From Onchocerca volvulus (taxonomy: Eukaryota; Nematoda; Chromadorea; Rhabditida; Onchocercidae), in NCBI GenBank assembly GCA_000499405.2, contig HG738137.1:1054001-1118000 (forward strand): DNA of 64,000 nucleotides, given 5' to 3'. Below the pieces are notes generated by a model that was given only the letters and a program-made list of their open reading frames with translations, was not told the DNA's origin and searched no databases. Shown here in pieces: positions 40,412 to 53,800 of the stretch; within the stretch, counting starts at the first letter, position 1, and the number at the start of each line of letters is the position of its first letter. The position numbers and the translations under genes were made by a program.

Positions 40412-41547
40412 AATGTCATCAATAAACTTATCGTCTTTCCTCTCTTCCTAATTTCAATTTTGTCTTCCAATTGTAACACATTCACTCACATACGGACGAA
40501 TACAACTAACAGTCATTCTACACAACTCTCATACAGTCTACGCGATTAATTGATTAATTGATCGTTGCATACTCTCAAATTTTTCTTTTATCTAATAATT
40601 GATTCCATCATTATATGTGCTTATATTGGATAATTCCCATTTTTATCCACTCTTTTCTCTATAAATCTCTTTTTCCTTCTTTACATTTTCTTTTAAATAT
40701 GTATGAGAGAAAAATTTAGGACTATTTTATAATTTTGATCAATTCAAAGAATTTTTTCTTTTGAACTTTATTTATTAGAAAGAAATGAAAAGAAAAAGAC
40801 ATGCAATGATATATTTCAATTTTCGAAACTGTATTAATTGTCGCGTAATTTTAAAAATATTTATGCTCTTTGAATTGTAGTTTTGAAATCAATCCAGAAA
40901 TTCTCAAGTAATTGATACGATAAAAAAGAGAAAGAGAGTTGAGAGGAAGAAAAAAAAAAGAAAAGAATGAAAGAAAAGGTTTACTATGCCATTGCTCTTT
41001 GATTTTGAAAATTTTGGAATGAGTTTTTTGCGATGAAACTTTGCCTTTCATCTTCTCGCATCTAAAATTTATCATTATATTCAATTTCGAAAATAATTAC
41101 TAGAAAAATAAGGTGAAAAGATCCATGAAATCCTGCTTCTCATGATATTATTGTTCACTTTTTGCATATCAGATTATTATTCATTCTCCATCCGTTCCTG
41201 TAAAATAACTCTTCATTTTTCACTTCTTATCATTAGATTATTATTATGGAAAGATGAAGAAAGCAACATTATATCAAGTTTTATACGTTACTATTTCGTA
41301 GCACAACTTTTTTTAAAGGTTGACACTGTTGACACTGAATTTCTTTTTTTTTTTTTTCTTTCCTTTTGTTCGGCAATTTGAACCGTTTGTTGTGATGCCT
41401 TTTTATATTCTTTTATAAACGCTTATTATTATGATAAAGTTGAATTTGCGGATTGCAAATGTGTTATTTATTTGTCGTCCATCAATTGATCTGTGATAAC
41501 GATCACTTTTAAGGTTTTCATTACTGAGCAGAGTAATGTCCATTATC

Positions 41548-41755
41548 TGATAAACATTTGTTGTTAAGGAAGTTGCAATGGTTTACTTATTTATGGCACT
41601 TTTATTGCTTATCATATAACAATAGCTAACCAACATTTAGCCATAACTTTGCATTTATTTTTCTCATTTGATAAGTTATTATTTGATAAGCATACATTGA
41701 TAACAAATAACATTTACTTAACAACAAGTGTTTGCATTGTTTTCTTTTCACCTAT
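41548..41755. repeat. Imperfect inverted repeat (foldback sequence)
   Basis: The left arm has acatttgttgttaag and, further in, tgcttatcatataacaa. The right arm has the complements cttaacaacaagtgt and ttatttgataagca in the mirrored order. The arms match only in blocks, and the unit is about 200 bp. It may be a decayed foldback or miniature transposon; no target-site duplication was found. Confidence 0.35.
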
Positions 41756-44700
41756 CAAGCATTAATAAATAGCTTATTTATTTCCTTTCATTAAATTCAT
41801 ATAATTATTATAAAACAATGCTAACAAATCAGGGACACAATATGGCTAGCATAATATTCGTAAGTTTCTAAGTAAGGAAGCCTAAGCCTCTATCTTTGTA
41901 CTATAGGCCAAAAAAATATTGATAAGATTAATAATTAAAATATATCCCTGATCTTGTGATAGTTGAATGTTTTTTTTTTCTAACGCCAAAAAGACTCAGG
42001 GCCTATTTCTTGCATGGACATAATTGACTTAACTATATTAGCAACGCTAAAATATGTTATCTTTTTATGGAACTAATATTTTTAGTAATAGTAGGGCAAA
42101 AATCATGAAAAATAAACAGTTGTCAGAAAAGGTTACATAGAATAAGTACTAAAAACGATTCAAACGAAAGCAATATGATTGAAAAATTAGAAGTTAAAAA
42201 TGAATGATAAAAAGAAGGAAAGAATTAATCGAAAAATTACTGGAACTTATCAATAATACTTGAGTAGTTTGATAAAAAGGATTTTAAACAAGATGTTGAA
42301 CTGATAAAATCTGATAAAAATGATGGAAATGGCAGAATTCTATGATTGCTGCATAATTTGCGTAACGCTAATAAAATGGATTACTTAGATAAAAAAAAAA
42401 TGCAAAAAAACAAATAGCTGAAAAATGTGGATAAGCAAATAATGAAGAAAGCTGACATTCGTTTAGATAATTTAAATAAAAGTATGACTTGAAAATTCTA
42501 TTTAGTTTTTCATTCATTCTTTCCATTCAATTCATTCATGCATTTCGTTTTATTTCATTTTATCAAAATCAATTCAAATTCCATTCAATTCCATTTCGTT
42601 TCATTTCATTCATTCATTTTATTTCTTTTTTTTTTTTTAAATTTTTATGGTTACAAAAAAATGAGAAAATTTCCGCCAACTTTTATTTTCTTTTATTTTC
42701 TCCTCTTCCTTTTTCCTTGCTTTTATTCTATTTGCTAAATTTAATGCTAAAAAAGTCCGTAGATTTTAACAGATTAATTAGCATAAATTAAAACTTGAGT
42801 GTTAATGAATAAATGAGAGTAATGGAAGCGATAAGCGAATCAAACAAAATTTGTTTGTTCAGTGGTTTAATGTGTAAATTTTTTATATCTCAAGATGAGA
42901 TAGATAATCAATCGATCTTATTCGCATTATCAGTTAGATTGAAAGATAAGCATAATGAAATTTCGGAATTTTTATCTAATACATCCAACATATTGCGATT
43001 TGTTTTTATATCCTTTTCAGTCAGCGTTAATCATTGTTTTTTTTCATAAGACTATTGATTTTTCTGCAGAAATTTAGGATTTTAGTATTAGAAAGTATTC
43101 CGAATAATAAAGCGATTAATTGATAAATAAATGGGAAGTTATTAAAATTCAATTCCTTATTTCCATGAAAATTAATTGATTTAATTTGAATACTTCAGGG
43201 TTTTTTTTCAAACTGCGCTATTTTTGATTTGTAAGTAATGAAATGATAATGATCATTATGAGATGTAGACGTTATTGTACATTCGCATATATTCATATTT
43301 AAACACAATTATCATTAATGAGAAGTTTTTACTTAAAATAAAAGATTTAAATTTTCAAAAAGAATTAATGCAACAAATGGAGATTAGCTATTGTTGATGC
43401 AATACATAGATATCCATATTAAAATGATGAAGTATCTTGGATGTAAGTTTGTAAATTTTGCATCAAAAATGAAATAATTGGAATTTTTAGAAGAATATTT
43501 AGATTTTTAACTTTGCTATGTAACAATTTATATTTGTATTTTGCTTATTCTAAAACAAATATGTTTAATTCCCTAAAATATATGAGTTAATAATGTTTTG
43601 ATGTTAACATATAACGACGTCTTGCAATATTAATAACCGAAATTTTAAAAAATATTATCCATCTTTTTTTTTATTTTGCTATTGTATAATGAATGATTTT
43701 AACTAATATTTAAAATGAATTTTATTCTTTATTTCTTCTCAAAAATTTTTTCGATTTTGAAATAAGAATAGAAAAATGTTAAAAAATTGAAAATTTGAGC
43801 GATTTTACGGAAGGTTTTTGTGGAAATCTATTTTCCAAATTGTCAAAATTGATGGCAGATTGCATGAAACTTGCACTTAGCAATATAATTAGACGCTGAG
43901 GCTGGTAATATGATGTGCCGAAATTGACGTATCTCACGTAGCACGTAATCCTAAGGTTTAGTTTTTTATCCAAAACTTTTTTTTTTTCGATACTTTGCAA
44001 GCCATATCTTGAAGGTCGAGCATTATCCGCCTGTTTTCACTGGTACATGAATCTGCATTAGTTATTTTCCCATTGCACGAAAGAAGGAGATTATTTTTGC
44101 CGCAGAAACTAAGGCTCGCTTTTCTCGCAAAAACTAGGAAAAAAAAGTTTCTGATCATGCCGATAGATTCAGTAATTCTTCTGTGATTTTGCAAAAATAA
44201 GCGAAATATCCAATTTCGCTATTCTCAATTGCCTCAAATCTTCTTTTCTCTCCCTCCTTTTTTAAATTCTTTTTCTGGTTCATGAAATTTATTCTTGAAA
44301 TATTATACATATTCTTTCTCTGCCTTTATGCTTTTTTTTTTTAACTTAAAAATTGCTAGGTAATTAAGCAACAATAGTTGATTAGTATGTTAATTAAACA
44401 TGATAGGTTTATTATAAATTTCTCTCTAGGTTAACTTCTTTAATTTTTATTTAGCCAGTATTCCATCTGTTTGTTCCAATTGAATAAAAATATTTTTTAT
44501 ATCATTTTATCATCATATGTATCCCAAAATTTTGGTGATTCGAAAAGTGCAGAATTTGGATGTACATCGAAATCACTTATCATTGTCGATAAAAATCATA
44601 TTCAGTTATATAACATATGCTATAATCTTATATAATTTAATTTAATCCACAAAGTTAAAATTTAGAATTACATGTAACCAAAGTTTCTAATTATTATTAC

Positions 44701-44860
44701 AGTTTAAATCATTATCATTCCATCAATATATCTTTATTTGTGTCTTATTCAGAGTATCTTGTGACATTTGTGTCACTAAAATACCTGTCTTTTCATCATC
44801 ATTTCACAAAAATTTCATTAAAAAGATGAATTCATTGCACTATTTGTAAATATCACTTCA

Positions 44861-44916
44861 TTTTTTTCTTTTTTTTTTTTTTTTTTTCTTTTTTTTTCTT
44901 TTTTTTTCTTTTTTTT

Positions 44917-44947
<31 letters not shown>

Positions 44948-44949
44948 CA
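44861..44949. repeat. Period-10 T-rich tandem repeat
   Basis: tttttttctt repeated about eight to nine times with one unit turned into pure T, giving a nearly unbroken polypyrimidine tract. Confidence 0.9.
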
Positions 44950-46516
44950 AATATATTTTTGGTACTTCAAAGAATGAAATGCATTCATCATTTATTTGCC
45001 GATTGTTTACTTCTTTTTTATTGATAGAAACATTTCTATTTCTTTTTTTCTTTCAATTTCTCCCATTTTTCTCATTTCTTTTTCATCTTCAAATAGTAAA
45101 GTTCACTACAATTAAATGTAATAAGAATTCATTTTGAACTTGAAGTGATATGCTTGTATATTGTTCAAAACAAATTATTCTGGATATATTTTAAGAAAAT
45201 GATCAACAAAACGTCATGCGTGATATCATCACTTACGTGATATAAATAATCATAATACACTTTAATCTTTACGGTGGCTTTTTATGTAAAATGTTAGTAC
45301 GAAAACTTTTGATAAGATAGCATTATGCAAAATATCATTGAAATGTATTCAAAATAAAACAAACCTGAAATAGCTGTACTTTATATTGGCGTATGAATTC
45401 AGAAGACCTGAAATGGCATATTGAATTAGGAATAGAAAGACATGGAAGAGAATTGTACTTCATATGGAATACTGAATGCAAGATATGAAAAGAGACTGAA
45501 ATAATTATGTTTCAATGTGTTCGCATATTGATTTCAGGATATAACAAGACCTGAAATAGTTGCTGCTTATACTTCTTTCTCATGCTAATTTTAATGCTTA
45601 AAAAACTAAATCATTCAGCATACCACAGACAACATAATACAGCATACTAATTCACTCAGTAATATTAGAATTAGGATTTATATAGATAAATGCGCATGAA
45701 ATTTTTTTCAAATTTCAAAATTTCTTTTCTCTTTCTTTCTTTTTTTTTTTTCCAAAAAAAACTTTTTAAATCTTTTAGATTATTCTCTAAAAGAAAAGTA
45801 TGAAATATGAGAAAGAATCTTGCAATGTACAATATCATTTTACAAAATTGGAATAATCATTTCAATTGCAAATGCTCGTTTCAAATGTTTACTCATTGTA
45901 ATGTTCTATTCTTGCAATTGTTTACTTTTCAAGAACAAATGACAACAAAATTGTTACAAAAAAAAAATGTAAATATGTTGTTTATGCCATTTTATAACCT
46001 TCTCCAAGAAAAAAAGTAATGTTTTCTGGAATCTTATTAAAAAAAAAAGTGTAAAATTTTAGTCGAAGAGAAAAAAAAAAAAAAAAAAACAATTTCTACG
46101 AATAAATTGATACGAATTATTATATGTTCATGAAAAGTAGATTTCGTGTTAGAACTTTTTATTTGTCTGAAATTGTACGACTTATTGAGTAATTGAAAAA
46201 CAATCATTAGTTTATTGCTTTTGATATATTTAAGAAAAATCTTGATAGGCAGAAGCTATCACTGATAAAATTTACTTATTATATCTTAACCGAATGAGAG
46301 TATCGATTATTGTAATAGCAAATGGTATATCATAAAAATTTGAAGTTAATTTCCAAAGAAATATAATATGACTATAAAATTAATTAAAATATAATAATAG
46401 CAATAAATGTGGAAATATTTGAAGATTTTTACTTTGATTGAAATTCGAGAAAATTTTGAAAAAAAAAAGGGAAAAAATTATTCAAGTCTATAAATAAACA
46501 TTTAAGGATAAGTAAT

Positions 46517-46831
46517 TTGAATTGCTTTATTATACTTCATCTCATACTGATTTTCGTAAACAACTTGTCAACTTCAGCAGCAATTCGACGACGACGACTA
46601 TTTCCCTTATCCTCGCTTATCGATTTGTCAGAGAGACCAAGTGATAAAGCTAAATGTCGCTGTCATTTGTCACTTTCACGTAAATGCAAAAAGCAGTTTA
46701 GGATTGATTGCTATTGCTGCATCTGCATCGTACGCTGCATGCACTTATCATCCATGTCCAAAATTGTTAGCATTAGTCCTCTTTCTTTTAACTTCTTTGA
46801 ATGGCAAAAATCGATAAAAAATTGTAGCTAA
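46517..46831 (+). other. Candidate cysteine-rich exon, unassigned
   Basis: A 104-codon open frame with no ATG before its middle begins with a hydrophobic stretch (NCFIILHLILIFVNN), then RRRR, then a cysteine-rich part (CRCHLSLSRKC, CYCCICIVRC). The composition resembles a secreted disulphide-rich peptide whose start would lie in an earlier exon. Alternatively, the segment 46578-46679 is flanked by an acceptor (acttcag) and a donor (gtaaat) and is open in a second frame (QQFDDDDYFPYPRLS). The two readings exclude each other and no family match is recognised. Confidence 0.2.
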
Positions 46832-49800
46832 GTAAGAAGACTTGAAGATTTCTATTTGCGAATATCGACAATTATTATTATCATTTTAAGGATTTCTCCT
46901 TGAATCGCATATTACATCGATATGTGAGATGAAGTTTCGCATGTTCAATTTTCATCATTTTCCTTTTTCTGGATCGGAAAAATTTCCGGGAATTAATAAT
47001 CTGCGAGCCTAAGTAAATAAGTATATAGATACTTATGGATAATTCTTCAATTTAAATGAATCATTCCGGTTAACACCATAATATAGGCACAATAGTAACG
47101 GTTAACAAATATTAAATTAAGTAAAAAAACATAAAATTTAGAGTAAATCTGAAATGCAAAAAAGACAGATTTTTATTGATAAGAATAAAATTGCAATTAC
47201 TATGTTGAAATTATAGTTAAACTGACAATTATATTTTGCACATCCATATTTTTATAAGAATTGATCTCTAAATTATAAGCATCAATTATAGATATTAATT
47301 CGTATAAATGTAATATTGTCGGTTTAATTAATTATATCATTGTTTAGGTTCTTTTTTTTTTGACATATCTAATTAAATTGGATGGGATTGGTACATATAT
47401 ACACTCATTCGCATTGTTACTGAAAAACTTTAGAAAAGAATAAAAACGATAGCATAACTGACACTGATTAAAATTTTGACACTTTTCCACAGAAATGAAA
47501 TGAACTTTTTTTTTTTTATTTTTATAATAATATGCTTCAGTTTTAATGAATTTCTAAATAGTTTTAGATAAAATATGACAAATGCCCATTAAAGTATCGT
47601 GTTCCGCTGATAAAAGCAAAATCAGACAATTCCTCTTATATTTCATATCATATCATTACTTTTAAATAATCAATGATTCAATGATTCAATCAAAGCATTC
47701 AGTGTTTTGAGAATCAATGATTCATTCAGTGTTTTTATCTTCAATAATTATTTATTATTTAAATGATCTTTTACATTTATGATTCACCTTAAATTTTGTT
47801 TTGATTTTTTTCAAAGTTTTTAAAATTCCAAATTTACTACTTCTCTTTGATAAGCAATATTTCTATTATGTTTTCCTTATTTTTAAGAATTATTTTCAAA
47901 TTTTTTCATCGCTGTGCCTTCCTGTGCATAGTATACAATCAGTCATTCAGTTATTTAGTTCATCAACCAATTAAGTAATTAAGTATTTCTAATGAAATTG
48001 CTTATAATTCTTGATAATCTCTCATAAATTAATTGAATCCATTTTGAAAGTATTAATTAATCCACTAATGAATCGTTTGGTAAATTAATTAGCTAACACT
48101 TTTATCTATTATTATTGAAGTTCAACAACCAGTACTGTGTTGTCCTTCAGTTAGGCAATTCAAAATTTTCAAAATAAACTAAGAGCCTAACTGGGCCTTT
48201 TATCTTTCATTCTCTCTTCTTCTGCCCACACCTCACTTATCCCTCTCTCTCCCAAGAATTTATCCCCCGCACTCCGCTGTCACTTAGCTTTTTTATATTT
48301 TTATGGCTGGAAAAAGCCAACATGCAGCATTTACTCCATCCCGCAGCTATTCCAATCCAGTTCCATCGATTTCCAGTTGGCATATTTTGAAAAAGACTCT
48401 GCCTGAATGACGTACGAAAGTTCCGATTCATCTTTTCTTCCCTTTTTTCTCTCCCTCTCTCTCTGTTTTGCCATAAACTTTTTTTCTCTATCATAATGTT
48501 TATGACAAAGGGTCTCAAAATTTCCGATTGCTAAATAATTCATCCAATCGATGCCTACTAGGCCCAAACTCATTCCAAACTCATTACATTTATATGATTT
48601 ATGGATTTATGCCAAGTATTCTATCTTTTTTCTTTTTCTCTCCTTGCAATAAGAATGAGCCAAAAGTTAAGGCCAGGAACTAAAGGAATAAATACAATTA
48701 GAGATTTCTCATTAGAATAGAGTCATAAAAATAAGCGTCTCAGCCATGAGTAGTATTTATTCATTATTCTCTATTTTGGCCCATTCTTTCGAAAGCAAAT
48801 TCTTTTTCGATCAATGATAAGATGTGAAATTTAAAAAGCAATTCGATTTTAAAAATTTCATCAAAACTATCAAAATTTACTACTTCACCATATTTATTGA
48901 TCACTTTGTACGCTATAAATTGTTTGATTACAGGTAAATTTTTCATTTCTATTCTTGAAATGTTCATATCAAGGATGAGACAAATTTCCATCGCATAATT
49001 CATCATCATTCTCGTTCAGTTCATTCGATGATAAAGTCTGATTACTGCTACAACTAATACTTTAATAGCTCCCCGGCATAACCACACCTTTCGGCTAACC
49101 TAACACCTGTCGTGCCTTGGCACTGTTGGATTACTATCTACTTGATGATAAACTGATAATTCTGATAAAGTATCCGGTCGAAATTTCTGGAAATATGTTC
49201 TTTCAGCGAGCTTTCTTTATCAAAGGCTTAGCCATCCAATAATGGAAGAAAATTTTACATTCATCCAGTTTGTTATTCTGTCCGAATCCTGGAATGGATG
49301 GCAAATGTCATGGATATTTCCAGAAAAGATTGCAAAAATTGATTACTTTTTAGTCAGTGATTGAGAGTGAAGAGATGATAGAATGAATAATTTGGAGAGG
49401 AAGAGAGCTCGGTAGAATTGCTGAAATGACACGTCTCCAGGGATTGAGAAAAGCGTTGATAAGATTGTTTGGAATTATCGAGATGATATGAGTTATTGAA
49501 GAGACAACGGAGATGTGTGGAGAGTATAGTGGTGGCTGAGAAATTGGAAGTGTTCAAGAAGGTCCAAACATGAGGCTTAGGCTTACAATCTGTTGCATTT
49601 CTCGTTTGAGTCCATTTTAAAGTAGTTGCGAAGACTTGAAATTGTCCTGAAGTTCCGGAGAAGTTGGCAATAGTCACAAATTCCAGGAAGACTCCCGAAA
49701 AGGATCCACAGTCCCTAACTCAATCCGATTAGTAATCAGTTTCAAAACTAGCCTGGAAGAACGAAAGAATGAAAATCAGAAACCAAAAAACAAACACCAA

Positions 49801-50853
49801 AAAGTTTCGTGGCTGGTTCATGTCCGAGTTGCGTTGAATTCTATAACCTCGGTGGGTTGGTGTGGGTCACGAACGGATTCGGTGAAGTTTTGGTCCTTTC
49901 TCATTTCCCATTTTTGTCTACGAATTTCCAATTTGTCTTTAATTTAATTCATTTTCATTTCACTCTAATGCTTTTTTCGCTATATCTAGACTTTTATTTT
50001 GTTTTTGGTATTATTTGTGAATTCAATCGATTAGTTCCATTGTATGAAATATGTGAAGATTTTTGGAATTTAATGAGCAGCTTTGAATATTTCAGAAAGA
50101 AAAAGCCAATATTGTCAATTCGAATTCTCCAGCGTACAATTCGCTGGATTTATTTTTACTTTATTCTTATGTGCTACGGGAAATAAGGCAATAGACATTT
50201 GTAATAAATTTGATCTGTGTTCAGTATATTTTTCCAGATCATTCAATTTGATGTCACGATTATTTGATTCAAGAAATATGTTTGCTTTGGTATCTAGTCG
50301 GTTTCTGATGTTATTGCTACCTTATCTGGAATTCTCTTCTTCTTACTTTTAAAAAATCTAAATTTCATTTCTATTTTGGGAATTATGACAAACAAACAGT
50401 TAATTTACCCCAGTCCATGAAAAATGAAATTAACATTGGGATTAGAAGATTATCATAATTTTGCTTCAAGTTACACAATATATTGTCAGTTAGCATTTTT
50501 AATGTTCGATCCTGAAAATTTTTTTTAACATTTACTTTTTCGAGTCTGCTTATTTTTACGTTCTTAAGCCGTACTATGTTTCTTTAAATTATTAAATTTT
50601 TAATAAATTTTTTTTTAGAAATTTTTTTTCTTTAAAAATTTTACTGTCGTGTGTTTCATGCATCTATTATTCATGGCATTTCATATTTTAACTTTCGTGC
50701 TGGTGAAATACTTCATACATTACTTCTAATTCCATTAAAAATCACGATATATGCATACATATTTTTATTTATTTTCAGATCGTTACAAAATTTGAAATTT
50801 TTTCCTTCATTATTTTTCGGTTCATTAAAATAACAAGGAAACAATAAAAAAAG

Positions 50854-53800
50854 ATGCAAACCATCGAGAAAGCGTTACATCAACCGATGCCATTTACAAC
50901 GGGTGGACAGACGATCACCGATCGACTTACGGCTGCAAAGCATTCCTTAGCCGGTAGTCAGTTGGGTAAAACAATTTGTAAAGCTACAACTGAGGAATTA
51001 ATGGCACCGAAAAGAAAGCATTTAGACTGTAAGTTCTTTATTTGCGTTTCAATATGGAGGATTTAAATTAATTTAAAAAGAAGATTTAGAATTCCAAAAA
51101 AAAGGAAAAATTAAAATTTCGATGCAAATTTTGACCAGCCTTAATTTTAACACTGAAAATTTTTCTTTATCTTGGAAAGATTCATTAGACAGGAAAATTA
51201 AGATTAAAGTAAATTGAATTTTTTTAAATCAATTAAATTGTCAGATGTATGCTTTTAGGATTTAAGGAAAAAGAAATAGTTTCTAAAATGTATCAATGTG
51301 AAGCTGTCGACAGTTTGGCCTCTTCTGTTCCTCTCTTGTTGAAAAATTTTGGATGGAATAGTTTCTTCTAAATTCCGAAAATTTGAGTTCTGGATTGATC
51401 GAAATATTTTCGACATCTTCATCTGGCTTTTTCTGATACCAAAATTTGATCTTATCCTATATATAATCAGTAATTGCTGGGTAGCAAAATGGGTAGTTCC
51501 CTGTAATTTGAAGTATAGAAGAGTTAAAAATTATTGATTTTAAACTTTACTTTTTTTTTAAAAAAAAAAAAAATTCATTCAAATTTTTTACTTCATTAAT
51601 TTAGAAAATGAATTATCCATTGCTTTTGCAGATTTGTTACATTGTACACAGGAACCAAATGTTTCCATTCCATCGATGGCGAATTTGTTGATTGAACGAA
51701 CCCAAAATCCCAACTGGACAGTTGTTTATAAGGCACTTATCACTATTCATAACATCATGTGTTATGGAAATGAAGTAATTTCTTTTGTGGTTTCAGTTGG
51801 AATTCAGTTGATTGAATAAATGTTTCATGCATTTTTAAAAAGCATTTAAGTGCTTTTTTAATGATTTATTTAAGGAAATTTAGTCTTGCATATTTAATGG
51901 GTAAATGAAAGGAAAGGAAACATAAATTGTTTTGTAAATTATAGGTAAATGTATCTATTTTCAGTTTTAAGAAGTGAATGAGAATAGTTTTGGAACACAA
52001 TTGAAGTGTTATTGTTTTTTGAATGCTACTGATATTTTTTTAATGCTGAATTCTAATTTGATTTTCAAAATATATTTAATAATACTTTTAATTTTAAGTT
52101 GTGCATGAACCTTATTACTTGTACTTCAATACTTAATTTTTAAAAAATACTGAACTAATAGTGATTTCTAGTTTAGATGAAATACTTATGTCAAATTTTT
52201 CTATTTTTATTTTTTTTAGCGATTTTCGCAGTATCTTGCATCCTGTAATACGACGTTCAATCTGGGCAGTTTTTTGGACAAAAATTCCGCTCAAGGTAGG
52301 TATCATTTTAGATGAATATGTCGCAAGTGATATTCTAATCAGCGGAAATGGATGAAATGAAATATTATATGCTGTTGAACAGCATAAAAAGCCGATCTGT
52401 CTTGCTTGACATGCGATTTTCTTGCCATCAATCGAGAAACATGATTTCTTTGCTAATGTATTTGACAAAATTTTACTTGGTATTCCAATTAAAATTCTCA
52501 GTTTTTAATCTCAGTTTTGCATAAATTACCTTCTATATAAAAGATTTTATTTTCAAAGAATTTTTTTTCCCTCGTACCTTACACTTCTGGCAACTATTTA
52601 CAGCTTCTTTTTGATATTTCTTCTAATGCTCTTACCCATCTTTCTGACTAAACAAAAGATTTCATATATTGAATTTAAAATTAAAGAATACGTCAGGTCA
52701 TTCACCCATGGATTATACGCGTTCATCAACGAAACACTGGGCATCCCTGGATTCGGTTCTTGTTGGTAAATGAATCCATAAATTTATCCTTTTTTTTTTC
52801 TTTTCTTTCGGACTGATACTACCTCTAATCACGCACGGCAGATATACTTTGGGCATTTTTTTTTTTTCGAACCTTTTGGTCGCACAACTTCTTTTTTTTT
52901 TTCCAATAAAATCTTTCTTACATAAAGCTTTTCAATATTTCGTTAACATTTCAATACTTTTTTTTTCATCTCGCCCTCTCGCTGGACATTACTTTCTTTC
53001 TTATGCATAATTTTATACCGTTTATCGGAGAAGCAAAAGTTCCACTGTGGAGATCGTAATTGAGAAATGGATTAAATGAGATTATATGACAGCTTATATT
53101 ATAAATATAATATTGAAGAATAGCTCAGGCTTATTAATTTGACGAATACATTGTTCTTAATAATTAGAAAACCGTTATTGTAATCGTGATGATTAGAGAA
53201 ATGATTAATTTATAGAACAAAAGTGAATGGTGAGCCATCCTCACGATGCATTTTAAGTATTCATGCTTTTATTCACTCAAAATAACATTGGATTGAGATG
53301 ACATTGAATTATCTCATCCATATCTCGGATTATTAAGAATAGCAAGCAGGAGTCCGAAAGTTGTGAATTGTTAAAGATTGAAGAATGTTTTTTGCGGCTA
53401 GTGATTTTGATAAGTCTGAATTATAAGTAAATCCAAAGATAGTTTTGTCTTTGGAAGTCTTTGTCTTAAAAACTTTATTTATTTTTAATGCGAAATAATT
53501 CTTTAAGTCTCATTTATGTCCAAAATATTCTTAAAAATTTTTCATTTCTTATAAGAAAAAGAAGGAAATAGAAGTAGAGGCAACTTGGATTTAAAGTGTT
53601 ATTCTTTAACAACTCTTTTTTCATAAGCTTCGCAAGCTCCCTTTTCATACTACGCATACCGCTTTCACGTATGTATAAACGTATCAACTCACACAATGCA
53701 TCATCAGTTATACTCCATTTCTTCTGCGTAAATCGTGCTCTTTTTTCAATTTAGGAATAGATAATATCTAGCAATACTAATCTTTTCATCTTGGATGCAG

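Larger units (their letters stand above)
37674..50853. other. Thirteen-kilobase gene desert upstream of unc-11
   Basis: No gene recognised. Contents: poly-T runs, a (TA)n run (40059-40078), a CACAT array (40381-40411), a C-rich low-G stretch (40080-40550) that happens to be open for 169 codons, an imperfect inverted repeat (41548-41755), a period-10 T-rich array (44861-44949), a possible cysteine-rich exon (46517-46831), pyrimidine-rich DNA (48190-48290) and GC-richer patches near 49070-49130 and 49800-49900, about 1 kb before unc-11. A weak 81-codon frame lies at 48764-49009 (-). Part of the last 2-3 kb is likely the unc-11 promoter and 5' leader. Confidence 0.5.

Noticed and set aside
40040..40549. 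169-codon + strand open frame
   Set aside because: Arises from a C- and T-rich, G-poor tract and includes TA and CACAT microsatellites; composition is not protein-like and no domain is visible.
43779..44194. Two adjoining minus-strand frames with mixed composition
   Set aside because: Considered as another bacterial insertion, but no motif of any family could be recognised.
48237..48573. Overlapping minus-strand frames of 80-93 codons
   Set aside because: Built on a pyrimidine-rich tract, giving Glu/Arg/Lys repeats; no motif or splice support.
48764..49009. Minus-strand 81-codon frame starting with ATG
   Set aside because: Composition is plausible but there is no recognised domain, promoter or splice signal; too weak to call.
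49809..50186. 125-codon + frame just upstream of unc-11
   Set aside because: No ATG start and a Phe-rich body; the GC-richer beginning is more likely part of the unc-11 promoter or leader.
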